Source: Geminicoccaceae bacterium (lineage in GTDB: Bacteria > Pseudomonadota > Alphaproteobacteria > Geminicoccales > Geminicoccaceae). From it: a stretch of DNA of 38,274 bases. The position numbers were made by a program, and so were the translations under genes. The notes below the pieces were generated by a model that had not been told where the DNA came from, did not search any database, and saw only the letters and a list, made by a program, of their open reading frames with translations. Location: positions 1 to 38,274 of the forward strand of contig JANXAZ010000033.1 of assembly GCA_025062095.1 (NCBI GenBank), in the 5' to 3' direction. Of the stretch, positions 1 through 8,882 are shown one piece after another; within the stretch, counting starts at the first letter, position 1, and each line of letters begins with the position of its first letter.

Positions 1-123
1 CGTGCGGCCGTCGGCGCGGGCTCCTGGTCCTGCGCCGCGGGGAACATCGGCCCATCTTCGCGCGCTCGCGGCCCGATCCGCCGCCGTTCGGCCATTCCCA
101 CCCGAGCGTGCTGTGAGGGTGGG

Positions 124-924
124 ATGCAGGAGCCCGGAACCGTTCGGCGACGGGTGCTCTCGGGCGCGGCCGTCGGGCTCGCGCTCGCCGGCGAGGCGGC
201 GGTCCACGGCGGCGGCGACGGAGGCGGAGGCGGAGGCGGGGGAGGCGGCGGTGGCGCACCCGAAGAATCGCTCGGCGGGATCCGGCTCGGCCCGCCCGAT
301 CGGTACGGCCCGCCGGCCTTCGATCCGCCCGAGCCCGGCGGCGGGATCGCCGGCGGCACGGCCGGGCTGCCGCCGCTCACGCCGCGGGAGCGAGCCGCGC
401 GGGAGGCCCGGAAGGCCGGCCTCGAGGGCAGTCTCTGGGAAACGCTCGAGACGATCGCGAGCGGCCTCGATCGGCTCGGGAGCCGGGCCCGATACGGCTC
501 GAACTTCGTCTCCGGTCTTTCCGACACCGATACCGCGCTCACCGGCGGCCGCGCCTTCGTCGAGGCCTGTGCCGAAGCGATCGACCGGGGCGCCCCGCGG
601 GCCGAAGCCACCGAGAAGGGCCTCCGGGGCGGTGCCATCGGCGCCGGGCTCGACCATCTGGCCCGCAACGCCTTCGGCAAGGCGACCGACGGCACGTCGA
701 AGAACGCCAAGGACGCCACGAGCACGATGAACCAGATCGGCGCGCCGACCCCCGAGGGCGTCGCCAGGCTCGTGCCGAACGGGGTCGGCTACGTCGTCAC
801 CGAGGCCGGGGTCGAGAAGGGCAAGGAGCTCGCCCATCCGGTGCTGGTGAGCACCGCCGACCGGATCGGCGAAGCGCCGGGCAAAGGCGTGCCGAACCAG
901 AGCCCGCCTTCGGGCGGCGGCTGA
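124..924 (+). CDS. Hypothetical glycine-rich protein, possibly exported
   Basis: 266 aa; I do not recognise the family. The ATG at 124 follows a purine-rich GAGGGTGGG that could serve as ribosome binding site. The N-terminus has a basic start (RRR near residue 9) and a short hydrophobic stretch (SGAAVGLALAG, about 13-23) that may be a signal or anchor, although no lipobox cysteine follows. Residues about 29-44 are almost all glycine. A Pro/Gly-rich linker follows, and from about residue 80 to 245 the sequence looks like an ordinary folded, partly helical protein with balanced composition. The tail is again Pro/Gly/Ser-rich. The next candidate gene downstream carries a very similar hydrophobic stretch, so the two may be related secreted products. 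The composition of the middle part argues that this is truly coding, but function is unknown. Confidence 0.5.
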   Translation: MQEPGTVRRRVLSGAAVGLALAGEAAVHGGGDGGGGGGGGGGGGAPEESLGGIRLGPPDRYGPPAFDPPEPGGGIAGGTAGLPPLTPRERAAREARKAGLEGSLWETLETIASGLDRLGSRARYGSNFVSGLSDTDTALTGGRAFVEACAEAIDRGAPRAEATEKGLRGGAIGAGLDHLARNAFGKATDGTSKNAKDATSTMNQIGAPTPEGVARLVPNGVGYVVTEAGVEKGKELAHPVLVSTADRIGEAPGKGVPNQSPPSGGG

Positions 925-967
925 CCGCCGGGCCGCACGAGCCTTCTCCCGGCGGCGCGCCGAGAAG

Positions 968-1707
968 GGGAACGCGGCCTCGATCCCCCTCCCCTCGCGT
1001 CTCGTTTCGGGTGCGGCCGTCCTGGCGCTCGCCGGCTGCCCGGGCGAGCCGGGCGGAGCCGGACCCGCCGGCTCGCCGGCGCGGCAGCGGGCCGCGCCCG
1101 AGCCGCTGCGCCCGGAGGATCTGCCGGCGGCGACCCGGGGCGCGCTCGCCGCGGCGATCCGCGCCATGCGCGGCGCCCCCCGAGAGCGCCCGTCCCGGCA
1201 TTCGCTTCGCGCCGGGGGCCGCGGCCCGGCTGCGGGAGCCGTTCGATCATCGCGGTTTCTCGGCGGCGAGCCCGACTCTCCTGCAGCACGACCTCGCGGC
1301 CGACGGCGCACCCGGGCTCGATTCTCGCGGCCGCGATCGGTTTCGTCGATCTGCTCGATCGCCGCGCGCTCGCGGGGGTGACGCCGACCTTCGGGCCCGA
1401 GCGCGAGGCCGTCCTCATCCGCTCCGCGACCGCCACCCGCCTGCCGGCGCGGATCCGGGCCACGGAGCCCGGCCGGCACCGAGCGGTCGTGCTCCACCGG
1501 GCCCAGGCGCGCGGCTGGTTCGGCGGCGGCAAGAGCGCGACGGTGGCGCGCTTCGATCCGCTCGACCCGCGGCCGAGCGGTGCCCGGGCGATCCCCGATG
1601 CGCCGCCCGCGCGGCGCGCACGGGTCCGAGCGCGGGCGCGTCGAACGCGGGGAGCGCGCCGAACGGTCCGTGCCGCGTCGGTTGCGGTGGCGGAGGCCAG
1701 CCACTAG
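968..1707 (+). pseudogene. Frame-broken remnant of a putative lipoprotein gene
   Basis: No single frame reads convincingly through this stretch, but three consecutive pieces in three plus-strand frames look protein-like. About 968-1190 encodes a hydrophobic segment ending in LALAGC, a possible lipobox, followed by a Pro/Ala-rich region. It has no start codon in its own frame after the upstream stop. About 1190-1310 continues in the GTG-1011 frame (GIRFAPGAAARLREPFDH). About 1310-1707 continues in the third frame (ILAAAIGFVDLLDRRALAG, then GVTPTFGPEREAVLIRSAT) and ends at TAG 1705-1707. A six-C run near 1180 is a plausible slip site for the first break. It could be a decayed gene or a gene hit by two assembly indels; alternatively the region is simply non-coding GC-rich DNA. 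Family not recognised. Confidence 0.35.
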
Positions 1708-1741
1708 AGTGCGCCGGCCTTCCCGCGGAAGCCCGTGACCC

Positions 1742-3031
1742 ATGCGCCTGACGCGTTACTTCCTGCCCGTCCTCAAAGAGGCGCCGGCCGAAGCCGAGAT
1801 CGTCTCGCATCGGCTCATGCTCCGGGCCGGCATGATCCAGCAGCTCGCCGCCGGCATCTACAACTGGCTGCCGCTCGGCTTCCGCGTGCTCAAGAAGGTC
1901 GAGCGGATCGTGCGGGAGGAGATGGATCGAGCGGGGGCGATCGAGATCCTGATGCCGACCATCCAGCCCGCCGATCTGTGGATCGAGAGCGGGCGCTGGG
2001 ACGCCTACGGTCCCGAGATGCTGCGCGTCCTCGACCGCCACGAGCGCAGGATGCTCTACGGACCCACCAACGAAGAGAACGTCACCGACATTTTCCGTCG
2101 GCACGTCAAGAGCTATCGCCAGCTTCCCCTCAACCTCTACCAGATCCAGTGGAAATTCCGGGACGAGATCCGCCCGCGCTTCGGCGTCATGCGCGGCCGC
2201 GAGTTCCTCATGAAAGACGCCTACAGCTTCGATCTCGATGCGGAAGGCGCGCGCCGGTCGTACGACACCATGTTCGTGGCCTATCTGCGCACTTTCCGCC
2301 GCATGGGCCTCACCGCCATTCCCATGCAGGCCGAATCCGGCCCCATCGGCGGCACCATGAGCCACGAGTTCCAGATCCTCGCCAAGACCGGGGAGAGCCA
2401 CGTCTTCTACGATCAGGCGTTCGAGGAGATCGATTTCTCGGCGGCCGAGCTCGACATCGAGAAGCTCAAGAGCCTCTATGCCGCCACCGACGACAAACAC
2501 GATCCGGCCCGCTGCCCGGTTCCGCCGGAGCGGTTGCGCACCGGACGCGGAATTGAGGTGGGGCACATCTTCTATTTCGGAACCAAGTATTCGAAGCCGA
2601 TGCGCGCCACCGTGACCGGCCCCGACGACCGCGAAATCGAGGTCGAGATGGGATCGTACGGGATCGGCGTCTCGCGGCTCGTAGGCGCGATCATCGAGGC
2701 TCACCACGACGAGCACGGCATCGTCTGGCCCGAATCGGTCGCTCCCTTCCGGGTCGGGCTCGTCAACCTGCGTCCGGACGATCCTTCGTGCACGGCGATG
2801 GCCGAGGAGCTCTACGCGCGGCTGTGCAACGCCGGGGTCGAGGTGCTCTACGACGATCGCGACGAGCGCGCCGGGGTCAAGTTCGCGACGATGGACCTCA
2901 TCGGGCTGCCCTTCCAGATCACCGTCGGCCCGCGCGGGGTCAAGGAAGGCAAGGTCGAGCTCAAGGAGCGCAAAAGCGGCGCGCGCACGGACCTCGATCC
3001 GGAGGCCCTGCTCGCGCGCCTTCTCGCCTGA
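1742..3031 (+). CDS. proS: Prolyl-tRNA synthetase (short alphaproteobacterial type)
   Basis: 429 aa class II aminoacyl-tRNA synthetase that charges tRNA-Pro with proline in the cytoplasm. It opens [20 protein letters not shown], typical of ProS, with the class II motif 2 region [19 protein letters not shown] around residue 155 and the motif 3 region [13 protein letters not shown] around residue 305. The C-terminal anticodon-binding domain follows (from about residue 335, [21 protein letters not shown]). The length matches the short form common in Alphaproteobacteria, which lacks most of the large editing insertion found in the E. coli enzyme. The ATG at 1742 gives the expected N-terminus. Its TGA (3029-3031) abuts the ATG of the next gene, so it is probably cotranscribed with the lipoprotein-release genes. 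Confidence 0.96.
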   Translation: MRLTRYFLPVLKEAPAEAEIVSHRLMLRAGMIQQLAAGIYNWLPLGFRVLKKVERIVREEMDRAGAIEILMPTIQPADLWIESGRWDAYGPEMLRVLDRHERRMLYGPTNEENVTDIFRRHVKSYRQLPLNLYQIQWKFRDEIRPRFGVMRGREFLMKDAYSFDLDAEGARRSYDTMFVAYLRTFRRMGLTAIPMQAESGPIGGTMSHEFQILAKTGESHVFYDQAFEEIDFSAAELDIEKLKSLYAATDDKHDPARCPVPPERLRTGRGIEVGHIFYFGTKYSKPMRATVTGPDDREIEVEMGSYGIGVSRLVGAIIEAHHDEHGIVWPESVAPFRVGLVNLRPDDPSCTAMAEELYARLCNAGVEVLYDDRDERAGVKFATMDLIGLPFQITVGPRGVKEGKVELKERKSGARTDLDPEALLARLLA

Positions 3032-4276
3032 ATGTTCGCGCCGGCCGAACGGCTCGTCGCCTTCCGCTATCTGCGGCCGCGCAAGGGCGAAGGCTTCGTC
3101 TCGCTCGTCGCCGGCTTCGCGCTCGTGGGCATCGCGCTCGGGGTCGGCACGCTCATCGTCGTGCTCGCGGTCATGAACGGCTTCCGCCACGAGCTCTTGG
3201 GCCGCGTGCTCGGCTTCAACGGCCACGCCTCGGTCGTCGCCGGCCCCGAAGGCCTCGCGGACTTCGACCTCCTCGCCGAGCGGCTGCGCCGCGTGCCGGG
3301 GGTGATCGAAGCCGTGCCTTACGTCGAAGGCCAGGTCATGGCCACCGCCCACGGCGTGGCGGCGGGGGTGGTGGTGCGCGGGGTGCGGCCGCAAGAGCTC
3401 GCCGCGCGCGCGATCTTCGCCGAGGCGGTCAAACAGGGGCGACTCGAAGCGCTCGCCGGCCGCGGCCGCATCGCCGTGGGCTCGCGCCTGGCGCTGCGCA
3501 TGGGTCTGGGGCTCGGCTCCAAGATCGCGCTGATTTCGCCCAAGGGCACCGCCACCCCCTTCGGCACCGTGCCGCGCATCCAGAGTTTCGAAGTCGCGGC
3601 GATCTTCGAAGTCGGCATGTGGGAGTACGATTCGAGCTTCGTCTTCGTCGGTCTCGAAGACGCCCAGATCTATTTCGAGCTCGACGGGCGCGTGTCGGCG
3701 ATCGAGATCATGGTCGAAGATCCCGAGGCGATCGGCCGCTTGCGCCCTCTGCTTCTCGCCACCGTCGCCGGTGCCGGCCGCCTGGTCGACTGGCAGCAGC
3801 TCAACCGCCACTTCTTCGCCGCGCTGGAGACCGAGCGCAACGTCATGTTCCTGATTCTGACCCTGATCATCCTGGTCGCCGCCTTCAACATCGTCACCGG
3901 CCTCACCATGCTCGTCCGCTCCAAGGGCCGCGACATCGCCGTGCTGCGCACCATGGGCGCCACCCGCGCCGCGATCGTGCGGATCTTCGTGCTCGCGGGC
4001 TCGACCTTGGGGGTGGTCGGGACGACCGCCGGGCTCCTGTTGGGCCTCGCCTTCGCTCTCAACATCGACACCATCCGGCAGTGGCTCGAGGCCCTGAGCG
4101 GAGCCGAGCTCTGGGCGGCGGAGATCCGTTTTCTCTCGCAACTGCCCGCACGGGTCGAATTCGCGAGCACCGCGCGGGTGGTGGCCATGGGGCTCCTGCT
4201 CTCCTTCCTCGCCACCATCTATCCGGCCTTCCGGGCCGCGCGGCTCGATCCGGTCGAGGTGTTGCGCTACGAATGA
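3032..4276 (+). CDS. lolC: Lipoprotein-releasing ABC transporter permease (LolC/LolE family)
   Basis: 414 aa inner-membrane permease of the LolCDE complex, which extracts outer-membrane-destined lipoproteins and hands them to LolA. It begins with the family signature around RYLRPRKGEGFVSLVAGFA and has one N-terminal membrane helix (about 20-48, ending VLAVMNGFRHELL). A large periplasmic domain follows, then three C-terminal FtsX-type membrane helices (about 270-300, 320-350 and 385-405) with the usual VLRTMGATRAAIVRIF coupling region. Only one permease gene is present beside lolD, as is common in Alphaproteobacteria where a single LolC/E-like protein probably forms a homodimer. The ATG directly follows the proS stop and its own stop overlaps the lolD start by four bases. 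Confidence 0.93.
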   Translation: MFAPAERLVAFRYLRPRKGEGFVSLVAGFALVGIALGVGTLIVVLAVMNGFRHELLGRVLGFNGHASVVAGPEGLADFDLLAERLRRVPGVIEAVPYVEGQVMATAHGVAAGVVVRGVRPQELAARAIFAEAVKQGRLEALAGRGRIAVGSRLALRMGLGLGSKIALISPKGTATPFGTVPRIQSFEVAAIFEVGMWEYDSSFVFVGLEDAQIYFELDGRVSAIEIMVEDPEAIGRLRPLLLATVAGAGRLVDWQQLNRHFFAALETERNVMFLILTLIILVAAFNIVTGLTMLVRSKGRDIAVLRTMGATRAAIVRIFVLAGSTLGVVGTTAGLLLGLAFALNIDTIRQWLEALSGAELWAAEIRFLSQLPARVEFASTARVVAMGLLLSFLATIYPAFRAARLDPVEVLRYE

Positions 4277-4965
4277 CCGCCTCCGCCCCGGTGCTGCGGC
4301 TCGTCGGCATTCGCCGCAGTTTTCTGCAGGGGACCGTGACGCTCGAGGTCCTCAAAGGCGTCGATCTCGAACTCGAGGCCGGCACGCTCGCCGCTCTCGT
4401 GGGTCCTTCGGGCTCCGGCAAGTCCACGCTCCTGCACATCGCGGGCCTGCTCGAGCGGCCGAGCGCCGGCGAGGTGGTGATCGAAGGGCGCGCGGCCGGC
4501 GACCTCTCGGATGCCGAACGCACGCGGCTCAGGCGCGCGCGCATCGGCTTCGTCTACCAGTTCCACAATCTCCTCGCCGACTTCAGCGCGCTCGAGAACG
4601 TCGTGCTGCCCCAGCTCCTGGCCGGGGTCGGATGGCGAGCGGCCGAAGCCCGCGCACGCGCGCTGCTCGCCCGGCTCGGGCTCGCCGAGCGCCTCCACCA
4701 CCGCCCGGGCCGGCTGAGCGGGGGCGAGCAGCAGCGGGTGGCGATCGCGCGCGCGCTCGCCAATCGTCCCGCGCTCCTTCTGGCCGACGAGCCCACGGGC
4801 AATCTCGACCCGCACACCGCCGAGGAAGTGTTCGCGCTCCTGCTCGAGGTCGTGCGCGAGGCCGGCGCCGCGGTGCTGATCGTGACGCACGACGCCGAGC
4901 TCGCCCGGCGCACCGACCGCATCTGGCGTCTGGTGGAGGGGCGGGTGGAGCCCGTGCCGTCGTGA
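4273..4965 (+). CDS. lolD: Lipoprotein-releasing ABC transporter ATP-binding protein LolD
   Basis: 230 aa ABC ATPase that powers lipoprotein release with the LolC/E permease. Walker A is GPSGSGKST (about residues 44-52), the signature is LSGGEQQRVAIARAL (about 146-160), and Walker B with its catalytic Glu is LLLADEPTGNLD (about 166-177). A switch His follows in VTHDAE. The Q-loop is in FVYQFHNLLADFSALENV, typical of the LolD/MacB subfamily. The ATG at 4273 overlaps the lolC TGA (ATGA), and its own TGA overlaps the GTG of the next gene, so translation of the three genes is probably coupled. Confidence 0.95.
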   Translation: MTASAPVLRLVGIRRSFLQGTVTLEVLKGVDLELEAGTLAALVGPSGSGKSTLLHIAGLLERPSAGEVVIEGRAAGDLSDAERTRLRRARIGFVYQFHNLLADFSALENVVLPQLLAGVGWRAAEARARALLARLGLAERLHHRPGRLSGGEQQRVAIARALANRPALLLADEPTGNLDPHTAEEVFALLLEVVREAGAAVLIVTHDAELARRTDRIWRLVEGRVEPVPS

Positions 4966-5903
4966 TCTTGCCCGTCTGGCTGTGGATCCCCGCGACCCTC
5001 GTCGCCGCCGCCGCTCAGACCGCGCGCAACGCGCTCCAGCGCGGCCTCGTGCGCGAGCTCGGCGGGGTCGGCGCGACGTCGGTGCGCTTTCTCTACGGGC
5101 TGCCGGCCTCGGCCGTCTTGTTCGCCCTCGCCGCGTCGTTCGCCCCTTCCGAGCTCGAACGCTTCCCGCCCGCGCTTCTCTTCTGGCTGCCGATCGGCGC
5201 CGTCGCTCAGATCCTCGCCACCTTCTTTCTCCTCGAGGTCATGGCGCGGCGCAACTTCGCGGTCGCCGTCGCCTGGTCGAAGACCGAGATCCTGCTCGTC
5301 GCCCTCGCCGGCTGGCTTCTGCTCGGCGATCGCCTCGGGCTCGGGGGCTGGCTCGCGGTGCTCTCGGCGACCGCCGGCGTGATCCTGCTCTCGGCCGAAG
5401 GCGTGCGCTTGCGCGAACTCTTCGGCGCCCGGGCACGCGCCGTCGCCTGGCGCGGCTTCGCGATCGGTGCCGGTTTCGCCCTCGCCGCCGTCGCCTACCG
5501 CGCCTCCGTCCTCGCCGCGGGTGGCCCGGGGTCCTTGCTCGCCGCGACCTGGACGCTCCTGCTCGCTCAGGGATTGCAGAGCCTTCTCCTCGCGGTTTGG
5601 CTCCTCTTCCGCGATCCGGGCGTGCTCGCCGCCGTCGCGCGCGCCCGGCGCGGATCGCTTTTCGCCGGAACCGCGGGCGCCTTGGCCTCGGCCGGATGGT
5701 TCGTCGCCTTCTCGCTCGCCCCCGCCGCGGCGGTGCGCACCCTCGGCCTCGTCGAGATGCTCTTCGCGCTCGTCGTCGGTCGACGCCTGTTCCGGGAACG
5801 CCCGAGCGCGCGCGAGCTCCTGGGCCAGCTCCTCGTGGCCGCGGCGGTGGTGCTCGCGGCCGGAGCCCCGCCTCTCGAGATTTCGCGGTCGCCCGACCGA
5901 TGA
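4962..5903 (+). CDS. EamA/DMT-superfamily membrane transporter
   Basis: 313 aa, almost wholly hydrophobic, with about ten predicted membrane helices in two homologous halves of five, the arrangement of EamA (drug/metabolite transporter) proteins. The end of the first half carries VAVAWSKTEILLVALAGWLL, and the end of the second carries AAAVRTLGLVEMLFALVVGR, both like the helix-4/5 regions of EamA repeats. The start is taken as GTG 4962, which overlaps the lolD stop; TTG 4968 is a close alternative. Substrate cannot be read from sequence. It sits at the end of a proS-lolC-lolD run with tight overlaps, suggesting cotranscription, although nothing shows a functional link to lipoprotein export. 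Confidence 0.82.
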   Translation: MILPVWLWIPATLVAAAAQTARNALQRGLVRELGGVGATSVRFLYGLPASAVLFALAASFAPSELERFPPALLFWLPIGAVAQILATFFLLEVMARRNFAVAVAWSKTEILLVALAGWLLLGDRLGLGGWLAVLSATAGVILLSAEGVRLRELFGARARAVAWRGFAIGAGFALAAVAYRASVLAAGGPGSLLAATWTLLLAQGLQSLLLAVWLLFRDPGVLAAVARARRGSLFAGTAGALASAGWFVAFSLAPAAAVRTLGLVEMLFALVVGRRLFRERPSARELLGQLLVAAAVVLAAGAPPLEISRSPDR

Positions 5904-5934
5904 CGCCGCGCGGCGGGTCTGGTAGACGTTTCCC

Positions 5935-6315
5935 ATGCTTCGGGACCGTCCGCGTTTCGGGCCGCTTCTGCTCGCCGTCGTCCTGCTCCTCTGTTTCCCG
6001 CTCGCGCTCGCGCGGGCCTGTCCGCACGCCCGAGCCGAGCGACCGGCCGTCGATCGCCCCGGTGTCGAGCCCGTCGCGGCGCCTTCCGTCTCCGGGCCGG
6101 ACGCCGGGGCTCCGCTCGCCGAGCGAGAGGCGATCCGTTGCGCGCGCGAACTCTGCGCCTGGCACTGCGCCCTCGCTCTCGCGCCCGTACCGGCGGCCGG
6201 GCCGGCGGTCGTCGACCACGACCGCGGACCTCTCGCCGATGCCCGCGTGCGTCTGCGGCCGCGCGCTTCGGTTCCGTGGCGACCACCCCCGGGTTTCCCG
6301 CTCGAGCGCTCGTGA
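5935..6315 (+). CDS. Small putative exported Cys-containing protein, possibly metal-related
   Basis: 126 aa, not firmly recognised. The N-terminus MLRDRPRFGPLLLAVVLLLC is a basic start plus a strong hydrophobic segment, followed by ALARA, which would suit signal peptidase cleavage. The mature part has four Cys and two His (for example RCARELCAWHCALAL) and a Pro/Arg-rich end (PWRPPPGF). Small proteins of this general build occur beside copper-handling genes in other proteobacteria, and the next gene encodes a Met/His-rich DUF305 protein only 57 bases on. A metal-related role is therefore an inference from build and neighbour, not from a recognised domain. Confidence 0.5.
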   Translation: MLRDRPRFGPLLLAVVLLLCFPLALARACPHARAERPAVDRPGVEPVAAPSVSGPDAGAPLAEREAIRCARELCAWHCALALAPVPAAGPAVVDHDRGPLADARVRLRPRASVPWRPPPGFPLERS

Positions 6316-6372
6316 CCGGCGGACGTCGCGCGCGTCCGCCTCGTGAAGGCACCCGATCTCGAAGAGGGAACC

Positions 6373-6879
6373 ATGAAGTATGCCGCGTTCCTCGCGACCG
6401 TCGCGATCGCCTCGTCGCTCGCCGCGGATCCGATCTTCGCGCAAGCCGACCCCCGGCCGCCCGCGGGCCCGGGCTTCGGGCCGCCGGCGATGCCGGGCGC
6501 GATGCCGCACGGAGCCGAAACGCGAGGCCCGATGCCGATGACGCAGGGCCAGATGCCCATGATGCACGGACCGATGATGCACGGACCCGGACCGGTCCCC
6601 GGGGGGACGCCGTCGACGGCCGATCCGCCGGCGACCGCCGCCTTCAAGGCGGCGAACGCCAAGATGCACCGCGACATGGACATCGCCTATTCGGGCGATG
6701 CCGATGTCGATTTCTTGCGCGCCATGATCCCGCACCATCAAGGCGCGATCGACATGGCCCGCGTGGTCCTCGCTTTCGGCAAGGATCCGGAAGTCAAGAA
6801 GCTCGCCGAAGAGATCGTCCGCGCCCAAGAAGCCGAGATCGTCCAGATGCGGGCCATGCTCCGACGTTTGGCTCGCTGA
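6373..6879 (+). CDS. DUF305 domain protein, Met/His-rich, periplasmic
   Basis: 168 aa. The ATG at 6373 is preceded by GAGGGAA; an upstream in-frame GTG (6343) would spoil the signal peptide. Residues 1-25 form a signal peptide ending in IFAQA. Residues about 40-75 are rich in Met, His, Gly and Pro, including a tandem MMHGP repeat, which resembles copper- or silver-binding tails. The C-terminal domain (about 95-168) has the DUF305 hallmark FLRAMIPHHQGAIDMA, with two His suited to metal coordination, and a helical EEIVRAQEAEIVQM end. DUF305 proteins are ferritin-like helical bundles often found in copper-resistance loci, so a periplasmic metal-binding role is likely. A strong hairpin terminator follows. 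Confidence 0.85.
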   Translation: MKYAAFLATVAIASSLAADPIFAQADPRPPAGPGFGPPAMPGAMPHGAETRGPMPMTQGQMPMMHGPMMHGPGPVPGGTPSTADPPATAAFKAANAKMHRDMDIAYSGDADVDFLRAMIPHHQGAIDMARVVLAFGKDPEVKKLAEEIVRAQEAEIVQMRAMLRRLAR

Positions 6880-6888
6880 ACCGGGCCC

Positions 6889-6911
6889 GGGGACGGCGGG
6901 GAGCCGTCCCC
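6889..6911 (+). terminator. Hairpin terminator after the DUF305 gene
   Basis: A perfect 9-bp stem (GGGGACGGC / GCCGTCCCC) with a GGGGA loop starts ten bases after the DUF305 stop codon. The T-tract is weak (GCTT), as is usual in high-GC genomes. It separates the putative metal operon from uvrC. Confidence 0.6.
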
Positions 6912-6949
6912 GCTTGACCGCGCCGGCCCGTCATCCCAAAGAACGACCG

Positions 6950-8866
6950 ATGGCTCAGGAGCTTCTCGAGCGCAGCGGATCGGAAGAGGAGGGCGCGCCG
7001 GCCGCGGAAGGGGGCGCGGCGCCGGCCCGAGGGGCGGAGCTCGTCCGCCGCCGGCTCGCGATCCTGCCCAACGAGCCCGGGGTCTACCGGATGCTCGACG
7101 AGAAGGGCCAGGTCCTTTACGTCGGCAAGGCGAGCTCGCTCAAAAAACGGGTCGCGGCCTACGCCAATCCGCACAAGTTGCCGGCACGGCTGCAGCGGAT
7201 GGTGGCCCTCACCCGCGACCTCGAGGTGGTCACGACGAACAGCGAAGTCGAAGCGCTGTTGCTCGAAGCCAACCTCATCAAGCGTTATCGCCCGCCCTTC
7301 AACATCGTCCTCCGCGACGACAAGAGTTTCCCTTACATCGCGCTGCGCTGCGATCATCCGTTCCCGCAGCTGTTCAAATACCGCGGCCCGAAACGGCCGG
7401 GCACGGAATATTTCGGGCCCTTCGCCTCGGCCGGGGCGGTCAACGCCACCTTGAACGCTCTGCTGCGCGCCTTCCCGCTGCGATCCTGCGCCGATACGGT
7501 CTTCGAGAGCCGCTCGCGTCCCTGTCTTCTTTATCAGATCAAGCGCTGCTCCGCCCCCTGCGTGGGGCGCATCGGCCCCGAAGAGTACACCCGACTCGTC
7601 GCCGAGGTGCGCGATTTCCTCTCGGGCCGTTCGCGCGAGGTCCACGAGCGGCTCAAGCGCGAGATGACAGAAGCGGCGGATCGGTTGGATTTCGAGACCG
7701 CGGCGGTGTACCGCGACCGCCTGCGCGCGCTCGCCCACGTCCAGAGCCAGCAAGAGATCAACACCGAAGCGGTGGCCGATGCCGACGTGATCGCGCTCGC
7801 CGTCCAAGGAGCGCAGGCGTGCATCCAGGTCTTCTTCTATCGCGACGGGCGGAATTACGGTAACCGGGCCTATTTCCCGGCCCACACCAAGGACAGCGAA
7901 CCGGGCGAGATCCTCCAGGCGTTCGTCGCCCAGTTCTACGCCGAGCGCACGGCACCCCCCCTCCTGCTCCTCTCCGATCCGGTCCCCGAACCGGATCTGC
8001 TGAGCGAGGCTCTTTCGGTTTCGGCCGGGCGCAAGGTGGAGATGCGCGTCCCGCGGCGCGGCGAAAAGAGGCGGCTGCTCGAGCTCGCCCTCAGGAACGC
8101 CAAGGAAGCCCTCGCCCGGCGGATCGCCGAGCTCGGGACGCAGGCCGAGCTCCTGGCCGAGCTCGCCGAGCGCCTCGGGCTCGACGCGCCGCCCGAGCGG
8201 ATCGAGGTCTACGACAACAGTCACGTGCACGGGGCCCACGCCGTGGGCGTGTTCGTCGTCGCCGGGCGGGAGGGCTTCGATCGTCGCGCCTATCGCACCT
8301 TCGCCATCAAGAGCACCGAGCTCGCCCCGGGCGACGATTACGCCATGCTGCGCGAGGTGCTGCGGCGCCGTTTCGGTCGCCTGGCGAGCGCGGAGGGGGC
8401 GCGCGAGAGCGGCGAGTGGCCGGATCTCGTGATCGTGGACGGCGGCGCGGGCCAGCTCGGGGCCGCCCTCGCCGTGCTCGAGGAGCTCGGGATCCGAGAC
8501 CTGCCGGTTCTCGCCATCGCCAAGGGACCCGAGCGCGAGGCCGGGTGCGAGCGTTTCTTCATGGCCGGTCGCGAACCGTTCACCCTGGACCCGCGCGATC
8601 CCGTCCTCTACTTCCTGCAGCGGCTGCGCGACGAAGCTCACCGCTTCGCCGTCGCCACCCACCGCGGGCGACGGGCGAAAGCGGCACGGCGCTCGCTGTT
8701 GGACGCCATCCCGGGCGTCGGCGCGCGGCGGAAACGGGCGCTCCTGCAGCATTTCGGCTCGGTGCGCGCGATCGCGCAAGCCGGTCTCGCCGATCTCGAG
8801 CGGGTGCCCGGCATCAACAGAGCTGTCGCGAGGGCGATCTACGATCACTTCCACGACAGCGGCTGA
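6950..8866 (+). CDS. uvrC: UvrABC excinuclease subunit C
   Basis: 638 aa nuclease that makes the 3' and 5' incisions around bulky DNA lesions in nucleotide excision repair, working with UvrA and UvrB. The GIY-YIG domain starts near residue 40 (NEPGVYRML, then VLYVGKA). A UVR domain that contacts UvrB lies at about 230-262 (EAADRLDFETAAVYRDRL). The RNase H-like endonuclease domain spans about 410-580 (IEVYDNSHVHG, LVIVDGGAGQL). A tandem helix-hairpin-helix ends the protein (IPGVGARRKRALLQHFGS, VPGINRAVARAIY). The ATG at 6950 is preferred over an upstream GTG at 6914, which only adds a non-conserved tail and lies close to the preceding terminator. It heads the run uvrC-pgsA-moaD-moaE seen in many Alphaproteobacteria. 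Confidence 0.96.
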   Translation: MAQELLERSGSEEEGAPAAEGGAAPARGAELVRRRLAILPNEPGVYRMLDEKGQVLYVGKASSLKKRVAAYANPHKLPARLQRMVALTRDLEVVTTNSEVEALLLEANLIKRYRPPFNIVLRDDKSFPYIALRCDHPFPQLFKYRGPKRPGTEYFGPFASAGAVNATLNALLRAFPLRSCADTVFESRSRPCLLYQIKRCSAPCVGRIGPEEYTRLVAEVRDFLSGRSREVHERLKREMTEAADRLDFETAAVYRDRLRALAHVQSQQEINTEAVADADVIALAVQGAQACIQVFFYRDGRNYGNRAYFPAHTKDSEPGEILQAFVAQFYAERTAPPLLLLSDPVPEPDLLSEALSVSAGRKVEMRVPRRGEKRRLLELALRNAKEALARRIAELGTQAELLAELAERLGLDAPPERIEVYDNSHVHGAHAVGVFVVAGREGFDRRAYRTFAIKSTELAPGDDYAMLREVLRRRFGRLASAEGARESGEWPDLVIVDGGAGQLGAALAVLEELGIRDLPVLAIAKGPEREAGCERFFMAGREPFTLDPRDPVLYFLQRLRDEAHRFAVATHRGRRAKAARRSLLDAIPGVGARRKRALLQHFGSVRAIAQAGLADLERVPGINRAVARAIYDHFHDSG

Positions 8867-8882
8867 ACGAAGTGGTCGTGCG

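Noticed and set aside
196-256. GGC/GGA-rich run as a microsatellite or non-coding repeat
   Set aside because: It encodes a polyglycine stretch in frame with a longer plausible protein, and simple glycine linkers are common in exported proteins.
1415-4141. A 908-codon open frame on the minus strand across proS and lolC
   Set aside because: It runs antisense to clearly recognised genes, is very rich in Glu/Asp/Arg/His/Gly and matches no family I know. Long antisense frames are expected in DNA of this GC content.
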